From Pseudomonadota bacterium (lineage in GTDB: Bacteria > Pseudomonadota > Gammaproteobacteria > Steroidobacterales > Steroidobacteraceae), in the NCBI GenBank assembly GCA_963204795.1, contig CAUJHX010000182.1, positions 1-56,902 on the forward strand: 56,902 nt of DNA, in the 5' to 3' direction. The translations under genes were made by a program, and so were the position numbers. Within the stretch, counting starts at the first letter, position 1. Every line of letters begins with the position of its first letter. Below the pieces are notes generated by a model. The model made no database searches. It had not been told where the DNA came from and was given only the letters and a program-made list of their open reading frames with translations. Below, piece by piece: positions 1 through 7,767 of the stretch.

Positions 1-236
1 TCTGGGGTCGCCCCGATGGATTCGTCGAAGGACAGTTGGTCCTGTTCCGACAGAATGTGCCTGTGCCTTTTCAAGCCGCGCTCTGTGTGCCATCGGCTCC
101 ACTGCGCGCTCATCCAGAGTATGAAGCCGCACATGCGACCACCGGGCCATGCCTCTTCGTCGTGCGCTGACATCTCCTCCGGCGTCCGCCCGTGCGCCTT
201 GGCATATGCGACGTAGCGCGGGTTCCACTTCTTCAC
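1..236 (-). CDS. Small phage protein, 3' end outside window
   Basis: The reading frame starts at GTG (234-236), which overlaps the TGA of the upstream gene, and runs off the left edge of the window. The visible 78 residues begin [20 protein letters not shown]. This '[17 protein letters not shown]' beginning is familiar from small uncharacterised phage and plasmid proteins. A Trp-rich middle ([13 protein letters not shown]) follows. No catalytic motif is visible. It is the last visible gene of the long minus-strand operon. Confidence 0.75.
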   Translation of the reverse strand, partial: MKKWNPRYVAYAKAHGRTPEEMSAHDEEAWPGGRMCGFILWMSAQWSRWHTERGLKRHRHILSEQDQLSFDESIGATP

Positions 237-901
237 TTGATCAGCCCCCTCTCCGCGAGAGCGGCCCACACCGCGCGCAGGACTCGCGGGTCGTGGCAGC
301 GCAATACCGCGTCGCTCAGCTTGCTACAGTGCTCGCGCGCCCACGCCAACTCGCTCAGGTGTTCCTCCGAGCGCGCCCAGTCGCGTGGGCACTCGCCGTT
401 CCTGAACGCGGCTTTCGGCAGCTTGTACGAGACGTGAGGCTCCCGCTTGCCCATCTGGCGCTCGTACCCGACGAGCCAGGAGACGCGCGTCTCGCCTACC
501 ACGAACATTGGCTCCCAGTGCTCGCGCCAGATGATCTTGCCCCAAAGATCCTTGGGGTTCTCGGGCTTGGTGTACCTCCGCCGGTTCTCGTCGAACCGCC
601 AGAGCTTCGCTCCGATGCCGATGGCAGGCTGCGCGGGTTCTTCTTCTTTCAGCGCGACGGTCACGGGGGCGTAGTTCGGCCCGAGCTGCTGAAGCAGCTC
701 GGCATGGCAACCCGGGCAGAGAGACATGCTGCCGCGCAGCCCGTCGGGCCCGGGGACCCGTTCGCTCACGATTACCGTGGGCTTGTTCTCGCAGCGCACC
801 CTGTAGCCGTTCTTCGGGTTTCCGATCTTGCCCCCAAGCGTGAACGGTCCGTTGCCGGGAACGTCTGCCTGGCAGCGTTCCTTGTCGGGCGGCGTCAACA
901 T
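233..901 (-). CDS. Uncharacterised 222-aa protein
   Basis: The ATG at 899-901 overlaps the end of the upstream gene, and the stop overlaps the next start. The protein has a CENK / CPGCHAEL segment (residues ~37-70) that looks like a single zinc-binding knuckle. Trp-rich segments follow ([18 protein letters not shown]), then a helical C terminus. The family is not recognised. The size and coupling show a real gene. Confidence 0.8.
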   Translation of the reverse strand: MLTPPDKERCQADVPGNGPFTLGGKIGNPKNGYRVRCENKPTVIVSERVPGPDGLRGSMSLCPGCHAELLQQLGPNYAPVTVALKEEEPAQPAIGIGAKLWRFDENRRRYTKPENPKDLWGKIIWREHWEPMFVVGETRVSWLVGYERQMGKREPHVSYKLPKAAFRNGECPRDWARSEEHLSELAWAREHCSKLSDAVLRCHDPRVLRAVWAALAERGLIK

Positions 902-1182
902 GCTTCGCCTTCCTTCCCGTGGTCATGCGCGGGCCCATCGTTTGCAGCCTTGATGGCGACCTCGGCGGCCTCCAATGCCTCCGCCGGCGTGAGCCTACGC
1001 ACGACGCCTTGCCGCATAAGCGTGAGCGCGCCGTCGGCCCCGCGGGTGCCCTCGAACGCCCAGGTCACGATGACCACGTGCGTCCCGGGGCCCGTGCCAA
1101 TGTAGCCGTGGTAGCCCTCGGGCATCCTGCGCTCGCACACCTGGCAGTTGGCGTCCTTCGTCCACTTCAGCTTGTCGAACAT
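895..1182 (-). CDS. Uncharacterised 95-aa protein with CxxC
   Basis: The start ATG at 1180-1182 lies 2 nt after the RyR gene stop, and the stop overlaps the next ATG. An N-terminal CQVCERRM motif and a glycine-rich stretch (GYHGYIGTGPGTH) precede an alpha-helical half rich in Ala and Glu. It could be a small zinc-binding or nucleotide-binding fold. There is no family match by eye. Confidence 0.75.
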   Translation of the reverse strand: MFDKLKWTKDANCQVCERRMPEGYHGYIGTGPGTHVVIVTWAFEGTRGADGALTLMRQGVVRRLTPAEALEAAEVAIKAANDGPAHDHGKEGEAC

Positions 1183-1184
1183 CG

Positions 1185-1589
1185 TCAGCTCTCCCTGATC
1201 TCGTTGAGCCCCGTGGCGTAGTCGCAGAGCATGTTGAGCCCGTGGAGCACGGCCGCTCGAAACAGGTGGTCCTTCGCACGCTGCTCGGGCGGCAGCGCTT
1301 CGTAGGCCACGAGGCAAGGATGCGTCTTCGCAGCCGCGTCCTTGGTCGATCCGTAGATCCAGCCGTCCTCTCGCTTGTGCCTGCACCACAGCTCATGCTG
1401 CTCTTCGGGGGTGCTCGCTTCGCCGTTCAGCACGGAGCGGACCCCGGTGCGCGCGCTGTCCTTCTGCCAGTCCGGCGCGTCGTCCCACTCGACCTGGGAC
1501 TTGTCGCCGAGCGCCGCGCAGTAGGCCCTGTTGATCTCGTGCGAGAGCTTGGCGAGAAGCTCGACGGTGTTCACGTTCAGTTTCTTCAT
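1185..1589 (-). CDS. RyR-domain protein
   Basis: This 134-residue protein is almost entirely one RyR (ryanodine receptor repeat) domain. Visible hallmarks are HEINRAYCAALGD near residue 17, a W..AP.WQKDSAR..V stretch, TPEEQHELW, GWIYGSTKD, then HPCLVAYEALPPEQRAKDHLF. Single RyR domains are common in phages and bacteria, where their ligand is unknown; in the eukaryotic channel they are structural repeats. The start ATG overlaps the stop of a 20-codon cistron, so translation is probably coupled. Confidence 0.9.
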   Translation of the reverse strand: MKKLNVNTVELLAKLSHEINRAYCAALGDKSQVEWDDAPDWQKDSARTGVRSVLNGEASTPEEQHELWCRHKREDGWIYGSTKDAAAKTHPCLVAYEALPPEQRAKDHLFRAAVLHGLNMLCDYATGLNEIRES

Positions 1590-1648
1590 TCGTCGTCATC
1601 CTCCAAGGGCGTGTCGCCGCCCATCACGCATGTACTCCACCAGCCCAT
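1586..1648 (-). CDS. 20-residue coupled microprotein
   Basis: A 20-codon frame (MGWWSTCVMGGDTPLEDDDE) lies between the 166-aa gene and the RyR gene. It has its own strong ribosome-binding site (GGAGGACAC directly before ATG), and its TGA overlaps the RyR start as ATGA. The ribosome must therefore translate it before reaching the RyR gene. The acidic tail and Trp pair could make a functional micropeptide, or it may serve only as a coupling leader. Confidence 0.6.
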   Translation of the reverse strand: MGWWSTCVMGGDTPLEDDDE

Positions 1649-1656
1649 GTGTCCTC

Positions 1657-2157
1657 CTAGCTATTTCTGAAGATCGGAACGGTGCAGTGAACGAGAGCCC
1701 AGCGCACCCACCACTCGCACCACACGAGACGGGCCAGAACCTCGTCAAAGTAGAAGCCCTCGGGCGGCAGCTCCTGGGAAGCGATCTCTTCGGGCGTAGT
1801 GAACGGGCCAGGTTCCATGGTGAACCCTGGCAGCGCCTTCGGGTTCTTGTCACGGTAACTGGCCAGCGTCTCGGTCAACATCTTGGCGTGTCGAGGAAGC
1901 AAGTAGACTGCGCCGGGATGTTGCGCGATGAGACCATCTTCCTCGTGGAAAAAGAACTCCAATAGCCCGGCCGCTTTCGCGAAGTCCCCCCACTCGACAT
2001 AGCTCGGCCATCGCTGGTTGCTGTTGACGTTGATGGTTTCGTTGGCGATATGCGGGGCGTCGGCGTTGGTAACGCTGACCACCCCGATCTCCGCCGGCCC
2101 ACCGCACTCATCGGCCGGCTCGACGGTCGCTTCGCCAATGCTGAGCGTGTAGCCCAT
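1657..2157 (-). CDS. Uncharacterised 166-aa protein
   Basis: The ATG overlaps the upstream TGA (TGATG). The sequence is acidic, with PSYVEWGDFAKAAGLLEFFF near residue 55 and a Trp-rich C terminus (VWCEWWVRWALVH). The middle (EEDGLIAQHPGAVYLL) suggests an alpha/beta fold. No motif allows a function call. The stop is followed by the ribosome-binding site of the 20-residue cistron. Confidence 0.75.
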   Translation of the reverse strand: MGYTLSIGEATVEPADECGGPAEIGVVSVTNADAPHIANETINVNSNQRWPSYVEWGDFAKAAGLLEFFFHEEDGLIAQHPGAVYLLPRHAKMLTETLASYRDKNPKALPGFTMEPGPFTTPEEIASQELPPEGFYFDEVLARLVWCEWWVRWALVHCTVPIFRNS

Positions 2158-2432
2158 CACCAATCTCCGTCCGGTTCGATGGGTTCGTCCACGTCGCTCT
2201 GGTTGTAGCCCGTCAGGATCTCGGGCCGGTAGCGCGAGAGCTTCTGCTGCTCGCACTTGCCGCATACGCGGCAGAGCGGGATGCCTTGCGCGTCGTGCGC
2301 CCACCAGGACGGCTCGGTCGAGAGGGCGCCGCCCAGGCATGTGTGCTCCTGTCCCTTGGAGCAAGAGCCGGGGCCGTGGTGACGGCAGGCCACGCAAGCC
2401 CCGCCGCGGTTGTCGCACTCTTCACTTGGCAT
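2157..2432 (-). CDS. Cys-rich small protein (zinc-ribbon-like)
   Basis: This 91-residue protein has a first cysteine cluster (CVACRHHGPGSCSKG) and a second CxxC pair (CRVCGKC), typical of a small structural zinc site. GTG at 2435 is an alternative start; ATG at 2432 is preferred because GGAGG lies 4-5 nt upstream and gives a TGATG overlap. The acidic C terminus ends EPDGDW. Function unknown. Confidence 0.7.
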   Translation of the reverse strand: MPSEECDNRGGACVACRHHGPGSCSKGQEHTCLGGALSTEPSWWAHDAQGIPLCRVCGKCEQQKLSRYRPEILTGYNQSDVDEPIEPDGDW

Positions 2433-2968
2433 CACGCCTCCACCTGCTTGCGCACGTAGCCGGTCATCCTGCCCATGTTGCGCCCAGCCGCCGTCATCCC
2501 CGTGTCTTCCTCCACGGGCCCGAGAGTCGGCTTAGGGCCGTCGCGCAGGATCGGCAGCCGCCACATGGCGTCGCCGTCCTTGTGCTCCAGGACGATCAGG
2601 ATCACTTCCACCCGGTCAGGGTGCTGAGCGAGCGACTCGCGCCCCTCGTAGGGGTCTTCGTAGTTCGCGCCTTCACTGAGCGTCACGGACCAGCCCTCGC
2701 TGACATAGATATGGGCGACGGCGCCCATCCTGTCGCACAGCTCCTGCTGCATGGAGCGCACGGCGTCCTTGCCGCGGGCGTGAGCCTCGCTCAGATCGAC
2801 GACGGCGAGCGCGGGCTTTGGCAGCAGCCGCCCGGTCCGCGGGTCCTTGGTGCCCAGCACGAAGGACACGGGGTAGACCTCGCCGTCCTTCGCAAAGTTC
2901 TGGATCGCGCCGGAGACGATGTTGCGCGCGATCTCGCACGCATGCTCGAACGTGAACACGGCGGTCAT
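2432..2968 (-). CDS. Uncharacterised 178-aa protein
   Basis: The start at 2966-2968 immediately follows a 48-residue gene (TGATGA). An alpha/beta sequence begins MTAVFTFEHACEIARNIV. A hydrophobic strand (RVEVILIVLEH) near residue 120 is followed by W and D/R-rich segments, and the C terminus is basic (TGYVRKQVEA). No recognised domain. It is one of the larger members of the left operon. Confidence 0.75.
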   Translation of the reverse strand: MTAVFTFEHACEIARNIVSGAIQNFAKDGEVYPVSFVLGTKDPRTGRLLPKPALAVVDLSEAHARGKDAVRSMQQELCDRMGAVAHIYVSEGWSVTLSEGANYEDPYEGRESLAQHPDRVEVILIVLEHKDGDAMWRLPILRDGPKPTLGPVEEDTGMTAAGRNMGRMTGYVRKQVEA

Positions 2969-3114
2969 CAGCGCCACCCCAGGTTGCGCGACAGAAGAGC
3001 GAAGAGATGCTCGACGAGCAGAAGGACCAGCCGATTCTCGGCCCCGCTAACTTGGCGCTTGGCTTGATCGAGCTGTCGCTCGAAGGCCCTTACCTCTGCC
3101 ATGTACGTGCTCAT
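2968..3114 (-). CDS. 48-aa helical protein
   Basis: The frame ATG 3112-3114 to TGA 2968-2970 encodes MSTYMAEVRAFERQLDQAK and then a Leu/Val-rich helix (LVLLLVEHLFALL). The N-terminal half could form a coiled coil and the end an amphipathic or membrane-associated helix. Both ends overlap neighbouring start and stop codons (ATGA, TGATGA), which supports translation. Confidence 0.6.
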   Translation of the reverse strand: MSTYMAEVRAFERQLDQAKRQVSGAENRLVLLLVEHLFALLSRNLGWR

Positions 3115-3452
3115 GTGTACCCCGGCTTGTGCTTCAGCTCGCGCAGTTGGTGGTTCAGCGGCAGCGCGCGGTACGCGCGCAGCTCCCAGCGTTCCTTGGT
3201 CATCGGATCGACGCCGCGCATGTAGCGCACGAAGAGCACTGCGCTACCGGCAAGAGCGTCGCGAGCAGCAGCCAGCTCGATGCCCTCGTCTGTACGCATA
3301 TGCGCGCCCTTCGCGGCCAGGCGCTTCGCGAGGGCCTTGGCCGTCTTCGTGTCGGCGCGCACGTAGAAGTAGTTGATGGAGCCCGTGAGGCGCGGGGCTC
3401 CTGGAGAGCGGTAGACCTTCCCGACCTCCGTGTCCTTTGCAGCAACCGCCAA
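3111..3452 (-). CDS. Uncharacterised 113-aa protein, TTG start
   Basis: The frame opens with TTG at 3450-3452, preceded by a strong GGAGGACACC site that decides the start. An alpha/beta sequence with a Lys/Ala-rich helix (TKTAKALAKRLAAKG) and a conserved-looking RWELRAYRALPLNHQLREL tail. Function unknown. It is the only TTG start in the left operon and marks a small (21-nt) gap from the upstream gene. Confidence 0.75.
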   Translation of the reverse strand: MAVAAKDTEVGKVYRSPGAPRLTGSINYFYVRADTKTAKALAKRLAAKGAHMRTDEGIELAAARDALAGSAVLFVRYMRGVDPMTKERWELRAYRALPLNHQLRELKHKPGYT

Positions 3453-3473
3453 GGTGTCCTCCCTGGTTGTGGG

Positions 3474-3836
3474 TCAGCAGCGGTGTCCAGCCCTCGGCTG
3501 GCTTGGGTGATTGCGGTCTTCGCCGCAGAGCCGGCACGGGTCTTTGACGCGCGCCCATGGCCCTTTGCCCGCGACAGCATCGTCGATGATGCAAGCGTCG
3601 GCGGAGTCCGCGATCACAGTCCAGCCGAAGCTCAGCCAGCGCGCGTGTGTGGCCGGCAGGCTGTTGACCGCACGGCGCACGAGCGCCAGGCGTCGTCGCC
3701 CCTCGCGGGCCATCGCGTGGCTGTCCACTTCGCGGTAGGGGCACGCGCTGTCGTAGCGCAGCATATCCAGCGGGAAGTCACCGGCTCCCTCGACGACGAG
3801 GAAGCTCTCGTAGATTTTCTTGGTCGTGAGCTTCAT
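3474..3836 (-). CDS. Uncharacterised 120-aa protein
   Basis: It starts MKLTTKKIYESFLVVEG, and its ATGA overlaps the preceding stop. The C-terminal third contains CRLCGEDRNHPSQPRAGHRC, a Cys2/His/Cys cluster that could bind zinc. The rest is helical with Arg-rich stretches. No family recognised. Confidence 0.75.
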   Translation of the reverse strand: MKLTTKKIYESFLVVEGAGDFPLDMLRYDSACPYREVDSHAMAREGRRRLALVRRAVNSLPATHARWLSFGWTVIADSADACIIDDAVAGKGPWARVKDPCRLCGEDRNHPSQPRAGHRC

Positions 3837-4315
3837 GCGTTCCCCTTGTTGAACCCAGCGGCAGGCTCTTCCGGCATCGGGTCGTCCCCCGGCAAGCTGA
3901 AGGCGTCGGCGGGCGCAATCGGCACGCCCCCCGGCGTGGTTCCGCGGGACGGCTGGAGCCTGCGAATCGTGCCGTCGCCCCCTCGGCTGTAGAAGTCTTG
4001 GCCGCCGTCGGCGTAGACGACACGCAGATTGCGCTCCGAAAACCTCGGCAGGTACTCCTCCAGGGTGTCGATCCCCAGCGGACGCTCGAACGGCAGCGGA
4101 GTGTCCCACGGCTCTTCCCAGCGGTTGCCGCAGCAGTCGCAGTCGCGACCCGTGGCGCAGCCGTTGAAGTAGACGCCGACGGTCTGAGCCCGCGCGCAAG
4201 CCTCCTCCCGGGTCAGCGCTTCGGCGAGCACGGTGTGCCCGACACCAGCGTCGAAGGTGCCGAAGGTGTTGTTCTGTTGGAACACGTAGAGCTTGGTCGT
4301 GGTGCGGTAGGTCAT
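3833..4315 (-). CDS. Uncharacterised 160-aa protein, 'FQQNN' type
   Basis: The N terminus (TKLYVFQQNNTFGTFD) resembles a small uncharacterised phage family that begins KLY.F.QNNSGG. Next is a Cys cluster (CATGRDCDCCGNRW), a likely zinc site. The C-terminal tail is disordered and carries DAFSLPGDDPMPEE, a variant of the DPFxLP-type motif shared by many proteins in this window. The start and stop overlap neighbours. Confidence 0.75.
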   Translation of the reverse strand: MTYRTTTKLYVFQQNNTFGTFDAGVGHTVLAEALTREEACARAQTVGVYFNGCATGRDCDCCGNRWEEPWDTPLPFERPLGIDTLEEYLPRFSERNLRVVYADGGQDFYSRGGDGTIRRLQPSRGTTPGGVPIAPADAFSLPGDDPMPEEPAAGFNKGNA

Positions 4316-4761
4316 GGCACTCCCCAGGGGTCGTCAGCCGGCGCAGGTGCCGGCTCGCCGGGCTGCGCTTGCGCAACCTCGGGCGTCGCGGGCTTGTTCG
4401 CCACGGGCTCGGGCCCGAACATATCGGTTACCAGGCTGTCCACACTGAACTCCTCGGCGGCGTCCTGCGTGGACATATGCAGCGCCTCGCGCTGGCCCTG
4501 AGTCGCGTTGAGCAGGCCGCGCGCCGCGTCGAGCGCCGCCACGAGGTCATCCGCGTCGGTCCCGTGCTTCAGGGTTCCGCGCGTGATCGCCTCGCGCTCG
4601 AATTGCACCAGGCGGTTCACTGCGTCTTCGAGATCCGTCAGCTCACCGCGCACGCTCGGCGGGATCTGAAACGTCGAGAGCTTGGCCACGAGAGCCTTGG
4701 CCACGTTGAGCACGTTGGCCACGTGCAGGCCTTGGATGCGGAGGTCGCCGGTGTATGCCAT
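4312..4761 (-). CDS. Helical protein with DDPWGVP tail
   Basis: A 149-residue protein starting MAYTGDLRIQGLHVANVLNV. It is mostly alpha-helical up to about residue 115, then has a Pro/Ala/Glu-rich linker and the C-terminal end ADDPWGVP. That ending is a Trp variant of the DPFxLP tail. The start lies 4 nt after the upstream stop. The design of helical body, flexible linker and terminal motif suggests the tail docks on a partner (inference). Confidence 0.75.
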   Translation of the reverse strand: MAYTGDLRIQGLHVANVLNVAKALVAKLSTFQIPPSVRGELTDLEDAVNRLVQFEREAITRGTLKHGTDADDLVAALDAARGLLNATQGQREALHMSTQDAAEEFSVDSLVTDMFGPEPVANKPATPEVAQAQPGEPAPAPADDPWGVP

Positions 4762-4765
4762 GGGT

Positions 4766-4945
4766 TCAGTCCTTGGTTGGCTCGCTGAGTGCTGAGACGA
4801 CGTTGACGGGAGACGAGATCCCGAACAGGTCGAGAGCGCAGTCGCGGATGGCGTCTTGCAGGACACCCGCATCGAGCACTTCGTCCACAGCGGTGAACAC
4901 GTCCTCGGGTCGCCCCTCGACTTCGAGTCGGATGATGACGGTCAT
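4766..4945 (-). CDS. 59-aa acidic protein
   Basis: A short protein starting MTVIIRLEVEGRPEDVFTAV, a beta-strand followed by a helix typical of very small alpha/beta folds. A longer in-frame extension to 5008 exists, but the ATG at 4943-4945 overlaps the upstream stop and is preferred. Function unknown. Confidence 0.65.
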   Translation of the reverse strand: MTVIIRLEVEGRPEDVFTAVDEVLDAGVLQDAIRDCALDLFGISSPVNVVSALSEPTKD

Positions 4946-5133
4946 GCTCGCGCTCTCCTCGCTCGTGCGTAGATCGGAACCATGGTTGCCAGGTCCGTGT
5001 CCTCCCAAGATCCAAACTCCGGGTAGTCATGCAGGCACGGGACGCCTTTGTCTTCCTCCTCGCGTTCAGTGCACCCAATGGGACGCAGCCCGAGCGCGGC
5101 GCGCAGGAGGTTGATGAACCCGGGCAGTGTCAT
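4942..5133 (-). CDS. 63-aa protein
   Basis: The frame starts MTLPGFINLLRAALGLRPIG and ends in a basic tail (ARARRARA). Its ATG shares bases with the upstream TGA within a CATATGA string. No motif is visible apart from a hydrophobic N-terminal helix. Real because of the two-sided coupling. Confidence 0.65.
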   Translation of the reverse strand: MTLPGFINLLRAALGLRPIGCTEREEEDKGVPCLHDYPEFGSWEDTDLATMVPIYARARRARA

Positions 5134-5558
5134 ATGCCCTCGGGGAGTGCGAAGGGATCGGCGTCTACCGGCTCCCATTTCCTGATTCCGGTCTGCTCTC
5201 CGTCCGTCTCCAGCACGTCGGCATGGTGCGAACAGACTTCGGCCAGGATCTTCCCGTCCGCGCCAAGTCCGCGCTCCGTGGCTTGCGCAGCGCAAGCGTC
5301 GGCGTGGTCGCACGCAGATGCCCACGCCGGCTCCGAGCGCTGCTTGTGCGACTCCCACCAGGCCATCATTGTGCTAGTCAGCCGCGGCTCGTGGCCGCCG
5401 ACCGCATCGTCGGTGCAATCCGGGCTCATGTCGCAGCCGAAGTCGCCACCGTGCGAGTACCAGTCGGTTGCGCCGCTGTGCGGGTCACGGATCTCCGCGA
5501 TGGGCCGGTTGCAGTGCTCGCAGGTCGAAATCCTGAAGGTCGGAATGTCGCGGCTCAC
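5130..5558 (-). CDS. Cys/His-rich protein ending DPFALP
   Basis: A 142-residue protein starting at GTG, which overlaps the upstream TGA. It contains CEHCNRPIAEIRD, then CDMSPDCTDD, ACDHADACAAQ and CSHHAD clusters, consistent with zinc binding. It ends WEPVDADPFALPEGI, a clear copy of the acidic-DPFxLP tail discussed in the findings. Confidence 0.75.
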   Translation of the reverse strand: MSRDIPTFRISTCEHCNRPIAEIRDPHSGATDWYSHGGDFGCDMSPDCTDDAVGGHEPRLTSTMMAWWESHKQRSEPAWASACDHADACAAQATERGLGADGKILAEVCSHHADVLETDGEQTGIRKWEPVDADPFALPEGI

Positions 5559-5821
5559 TCGTCCTCCCCCATGAAGTCGAAGTAGTACCGGGGCATATGC
5601 TGAAACATCAGCGTGCCCAGCTTGCCGTCGGACTTGCGCCGCACGAGCACGAAGGGAGCCAGGAAGCTCTCGACCGAGAAGTCGCGCTGAAGCTCGGCGG
5701 TGTCCCACACCTGGCCGTGCTCGGCTTCGAGCGCCGCCCGCTCGCCCGCGCTGCTGTTGAGCTGCTCCAGCATGGCTCGTCGGAGGTTCTCGATTTCGTC
5801 GATGTCCACGTCGATGGTCAT
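5555..5821 (-). CDS. 88-aa helical protein
   Basis: Begins MTIDVDIDEIENLRRAMLEQ, a helical acidic segment. A basic patch follows (VLVRRKSDGKLG), then an aromatic end (PRYYFDFMGEDE). The phrase DFSVESFLAPF resembles a stretch (EFSVDSLVTDMF) in the gene at 4312-4761. This hints at a shared peptide module. Confidence 0.7.
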   Translation of the reverse strand: MTIDVDIDEIENLRRAMLEQLNSSAGERAALEAEHGQVWDTAELQRDFSVESFLAPFVLVRRKSDGKLGTLMFQHMPRYYFDFMGEDE

Positions 5822-6096
5822 GTGTCCTCCGGTAGCTGCCCGAAGCAGTGCGCGTCGAAGCAGCTCTTGCAGCGCGGGCTCTCGCCCATATGTGAGTAGC
5901 CGTCGCGGTTGAACTCGTCGTGCAGTGAACACCCGCAGTCGGCGCAGTCTTCCTCGGGCTCGTTCGCGTACCCAACCCCGTGCGCGTGCGACTGCGTGAT
6001 GCCGCAGTTGCGGCAGCGCCCGTGCTCAAGCTGGCCGAGTGTGCCCATGGGGACCACGGGGCCGCCGCAGGCGAGACAGATCCACTCGTCGTTCAT
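5818..6096 (-). CDS. Zinc-ribbon protein
   Basis: A 92-residue protein with repeated paired cysteines: CLACGGP, CRNCGI, CADCGC and CKSCFDAHC. This is the spacing of two or more zinc ribbons. Such small ribbon proteins are abundant in large phages and may bind nucleic acid or proteins. The specific role is unknown. Coupled by ATGA on both sides. Confidence 0.8.
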   Translation of the reverse strand: MNDEWICLACGGPVVPMGTLGQLEHGRCRNCGITQSHAHGVGYANEPEEDCADCGCSLHDEFNRDGYSHMGESPRCKSCFDAHCFGQLPEDT

Positions 6097-6311
6097 GGCT
6101 CCTCCGCATATGCAGACTCGATGCGCTCGCCGCAGTCGTCGCAAGTCAGGTCCGGGTCTTCCCAGTTGCAGTCCCCGGCTTCCACCTCGGCCTCGCGGCT
6201 CAGCGCGCAAGCCGGGCAGAGGCACACGCTCTTGGTGACGTAGAAGAGCGGGTAGCACCCGATTGAGGTGAAGCACCGGGCGCTCCCATCGGGCATGCGG
6301 TCTACGTTCAC
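6093..6311 (-). CDS. Small Cys-rich protein
   Basis: A 72-residue protein starting with GTG over the upstream TGA. It has CLCPACALSREAE and CDDCGERIES, two CxxC pairs separated by about 25 residues, consistent with one zinc ribbon. It directly precedes another zinc-ribbon gene. Confidence 0.7.
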   Translation of the reverse strand: MNVDRMPDGSARCFTSIGCYPLFYVTKSVCLCPACALSREAEVEAGDCNWEDPDLTCDDCGERIESAYAEEP

Positions 6312-6526
6312 AGCAACCCCTCCAGCGCAATCACCACGCGGAACACCAGCGTCGAGTGCGGGACAGGATCGTTCTCGCCGATGCTGGCCCGCAGCAGCTC
6401 GGCTGCCTCCTGCTTCTTCCCGGCCTTGATCAGGTCGTCGGCCTGCCGCCAGACCGCGTACTCCGGGCCCTCCGTCTCGCGCGAGTGCGAGCGGTACTCC
6501 TCGCCGTTGACTTGCAGGACTTTCAC
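6308..6526 (-). CDS. 72-aa protein after the VWA gene
   Basis: GTG at 6524-6526 overlaps the TGA of the VWA gene. The protein begins KVLQVNGEEYRSHSRET and has two helices (QADDLIKAGKKQEAAELLRA). The short helical repeat resembles a single TPR-like hairpin. It may be an accessory of the RavA/ViaA-like pair (inference from position only). Confidence 0.7.
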   Translation of the reverse strand: MKVLQVNGEEYRSHSRETEGPEYAVWRQADDLIKAGKKQEAAELLRASIGENDPVPHSTLVFRVVIALEGLL

Positions 6527-7698
6527 AGCACCGCTCCCCCCACGCCGGCGATCTTGCCGGTGTCGTTCATGTCCTGCCGATTCAGGAACACATATTCCGC
6601 GGCGCGGTCCTTCAGGGGCCCGCGGAAGCCCACGTCGATGGCGATGGAAAAGAGCCGCGTCTTGCTGCGCTCCATGCTGTCGAGCGCCTGCTCGATGCGG
6701 TTGCCGGCGTCGCCTCCGTCGGAGATCAGCACCACGTCGGCGCCGGTGATGCCCTGCGAGGCCCACTCGGCGACCTCTTCCGCTGCCACGTTCACGGCCG
6801 TCCCAATGTCGGTGCCTCCGTCCAAGAAGGTGGCCTGCGCTCGCAGCAGCCCCCGGTGGTCACCGGGCTTCAGCTCGTGGACCTTGGTCGCCGTGCTGAA
6901 GTGCACGATCTTGACCGGGCGGCGGTCCTCCCACGCGATCCGGGTCAGCGCCGTCATGGCGGCCTTGGCCCACTCGTCGCGCTGGCCTTCCATGGAGCCC
7001 GACTCGTCGAGCGCAACCACGAGCGGCCCGCGCCCCTTGACCTCTCGGCCCTCCCGCTTGAGCTGCACCGCGCGGTCCTCGCTCAGCCGCATGGCCAGCT
7101 CGGTGCGCGTCGGGATGCCAGCTGCCCACAGCGCATATTCCTGGGGAATGAGCGCGGCAATGTCACCGCCGAACTCGGTGCCCACGACTTCCTCGGGCAC
7201 GCCTTCCACGCGCTGCGCTTTGGCGCCCTTCAGGAGTTTATACATGCGCCCCGCCATCTCGGCGATCCGCCTGATCTTCTCCTTGTCGATGTTGGCGTTG
7301 CTGAACTCCTTGAACACCGGCCACGCTGCGCTCAGATCGCCGCCGAGCCCGTGCTGCAAGTGTCCAGCCTGCTCGGCCAGGTGCAGAAACTCGGCCCAGC
7401 CCTCGTGGGCGATCTGGCGAGCCTGGTGCGGCGTCGTCGGATTGCTCCCGTAGAAGTGATCGAGCAGCGTCGCCGTGGCATATGACGCCGCAATGTCTTC
7501 CGTCGCGAGCAGCGTCGCGAACTTCTGAGGCGTGGTGTCGGCCACCGCCTGCGACACCAGGGCGCCCTCGCCTGCGCCAGTGACCCCGCGCCAGATGGCT
7601 TCGGCTGTCGCTTCGTCGCCGTTGGCGCGAGCGATGGCGTCGGCGAGCATTGACTGTCGGCGCTTCGCTTTGGCGAAGCTCAGCATTTTGTGAGCCAT
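6523..7698 (-). CDS. ViaA-like von Willebrand factor A protein
   Basis: A 391-residue protein with an N-terminal helical half (residues 1-200) and a C-terminal VWA domain. The metal-ion-dependent adhesion site is visible: DESGS at 231-235, a Thr in GGTD at 296, and the loop SDGGD at 326-330. VWA proteins encoded next to MoxR-family ATPases (ViaA with RavA, CobT, YehP) act as adaptor or substrate-binding partners of the AAA+ ring. The start is supported by GGAG 6-8 nt upstream. Gene order ATPase then VWA matches the family pattern. Confidence 0.9.
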   Translation of the reverse strand: MAHKMLSFAKAKRRQSMLADAIARANGDEATAEAIWRGVTGAGEGALVSQAVADTTPQKFATLLATEDIAASYATATLLDHFYGSNPTTPHQARQIAHEGWAEFLHLAEQAGHLQHGLGGDLSAAWPVFKEFSNANIDKEKIRRIAEMAGRMYKLLKGAKAQRVEGVPEEVVGTEFGGDIAALIPQEYALWAAGIPTRTELAMRLSEDRAVQLKREGREVKGRGPLVVALDESGSMEGQRDEWAKAAMTALTRIAWEDRRPVKIVHFSTATKVHELKPGDHRGLLRAQATFLDGGTDIGTAVNVAAEEVAEWASQGITGADVVLISDGGDAGNRIEQALDSMERSKTRLFSIAIDVGFRGPLKDRAAEYVFLNRQDMNDTGKIAGVGGAVL

Positions 7699-7720
7699 GG
7701 TGGTTGTCTCCGTTAGAAGT

Positions 7721-7761
7721 GCCCGGCCGGCGCTGCCGAACCCTGACCGCGCCGGCCGGGC
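7721..7761 (-). other. 13-bp hairpin between ATPase and VWA genes
   Basis: GCCCGGCCGGCGC (7721-7733) is perfectly complementary to 7749-7761, around a 15-nt loop. There is no T-run, so it is not an obvious intrinsic terminator. It fills nearly all of the 69-nt gap between the two genes. A transcript-processing, stability or partial attenuation role would set their expression ratio (inference). Confidence 0.6.
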
Positions 7762-7767
7762 CCAAGC

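Noticed and set aside
149-1105. Long plus-strand frame opposite the left operon
   Set aside because: Arg/Ala/His-rich composition artefact of GC-rich DNA; the minus-strand genes there have coupled starts and recognisable domains such as RyR.
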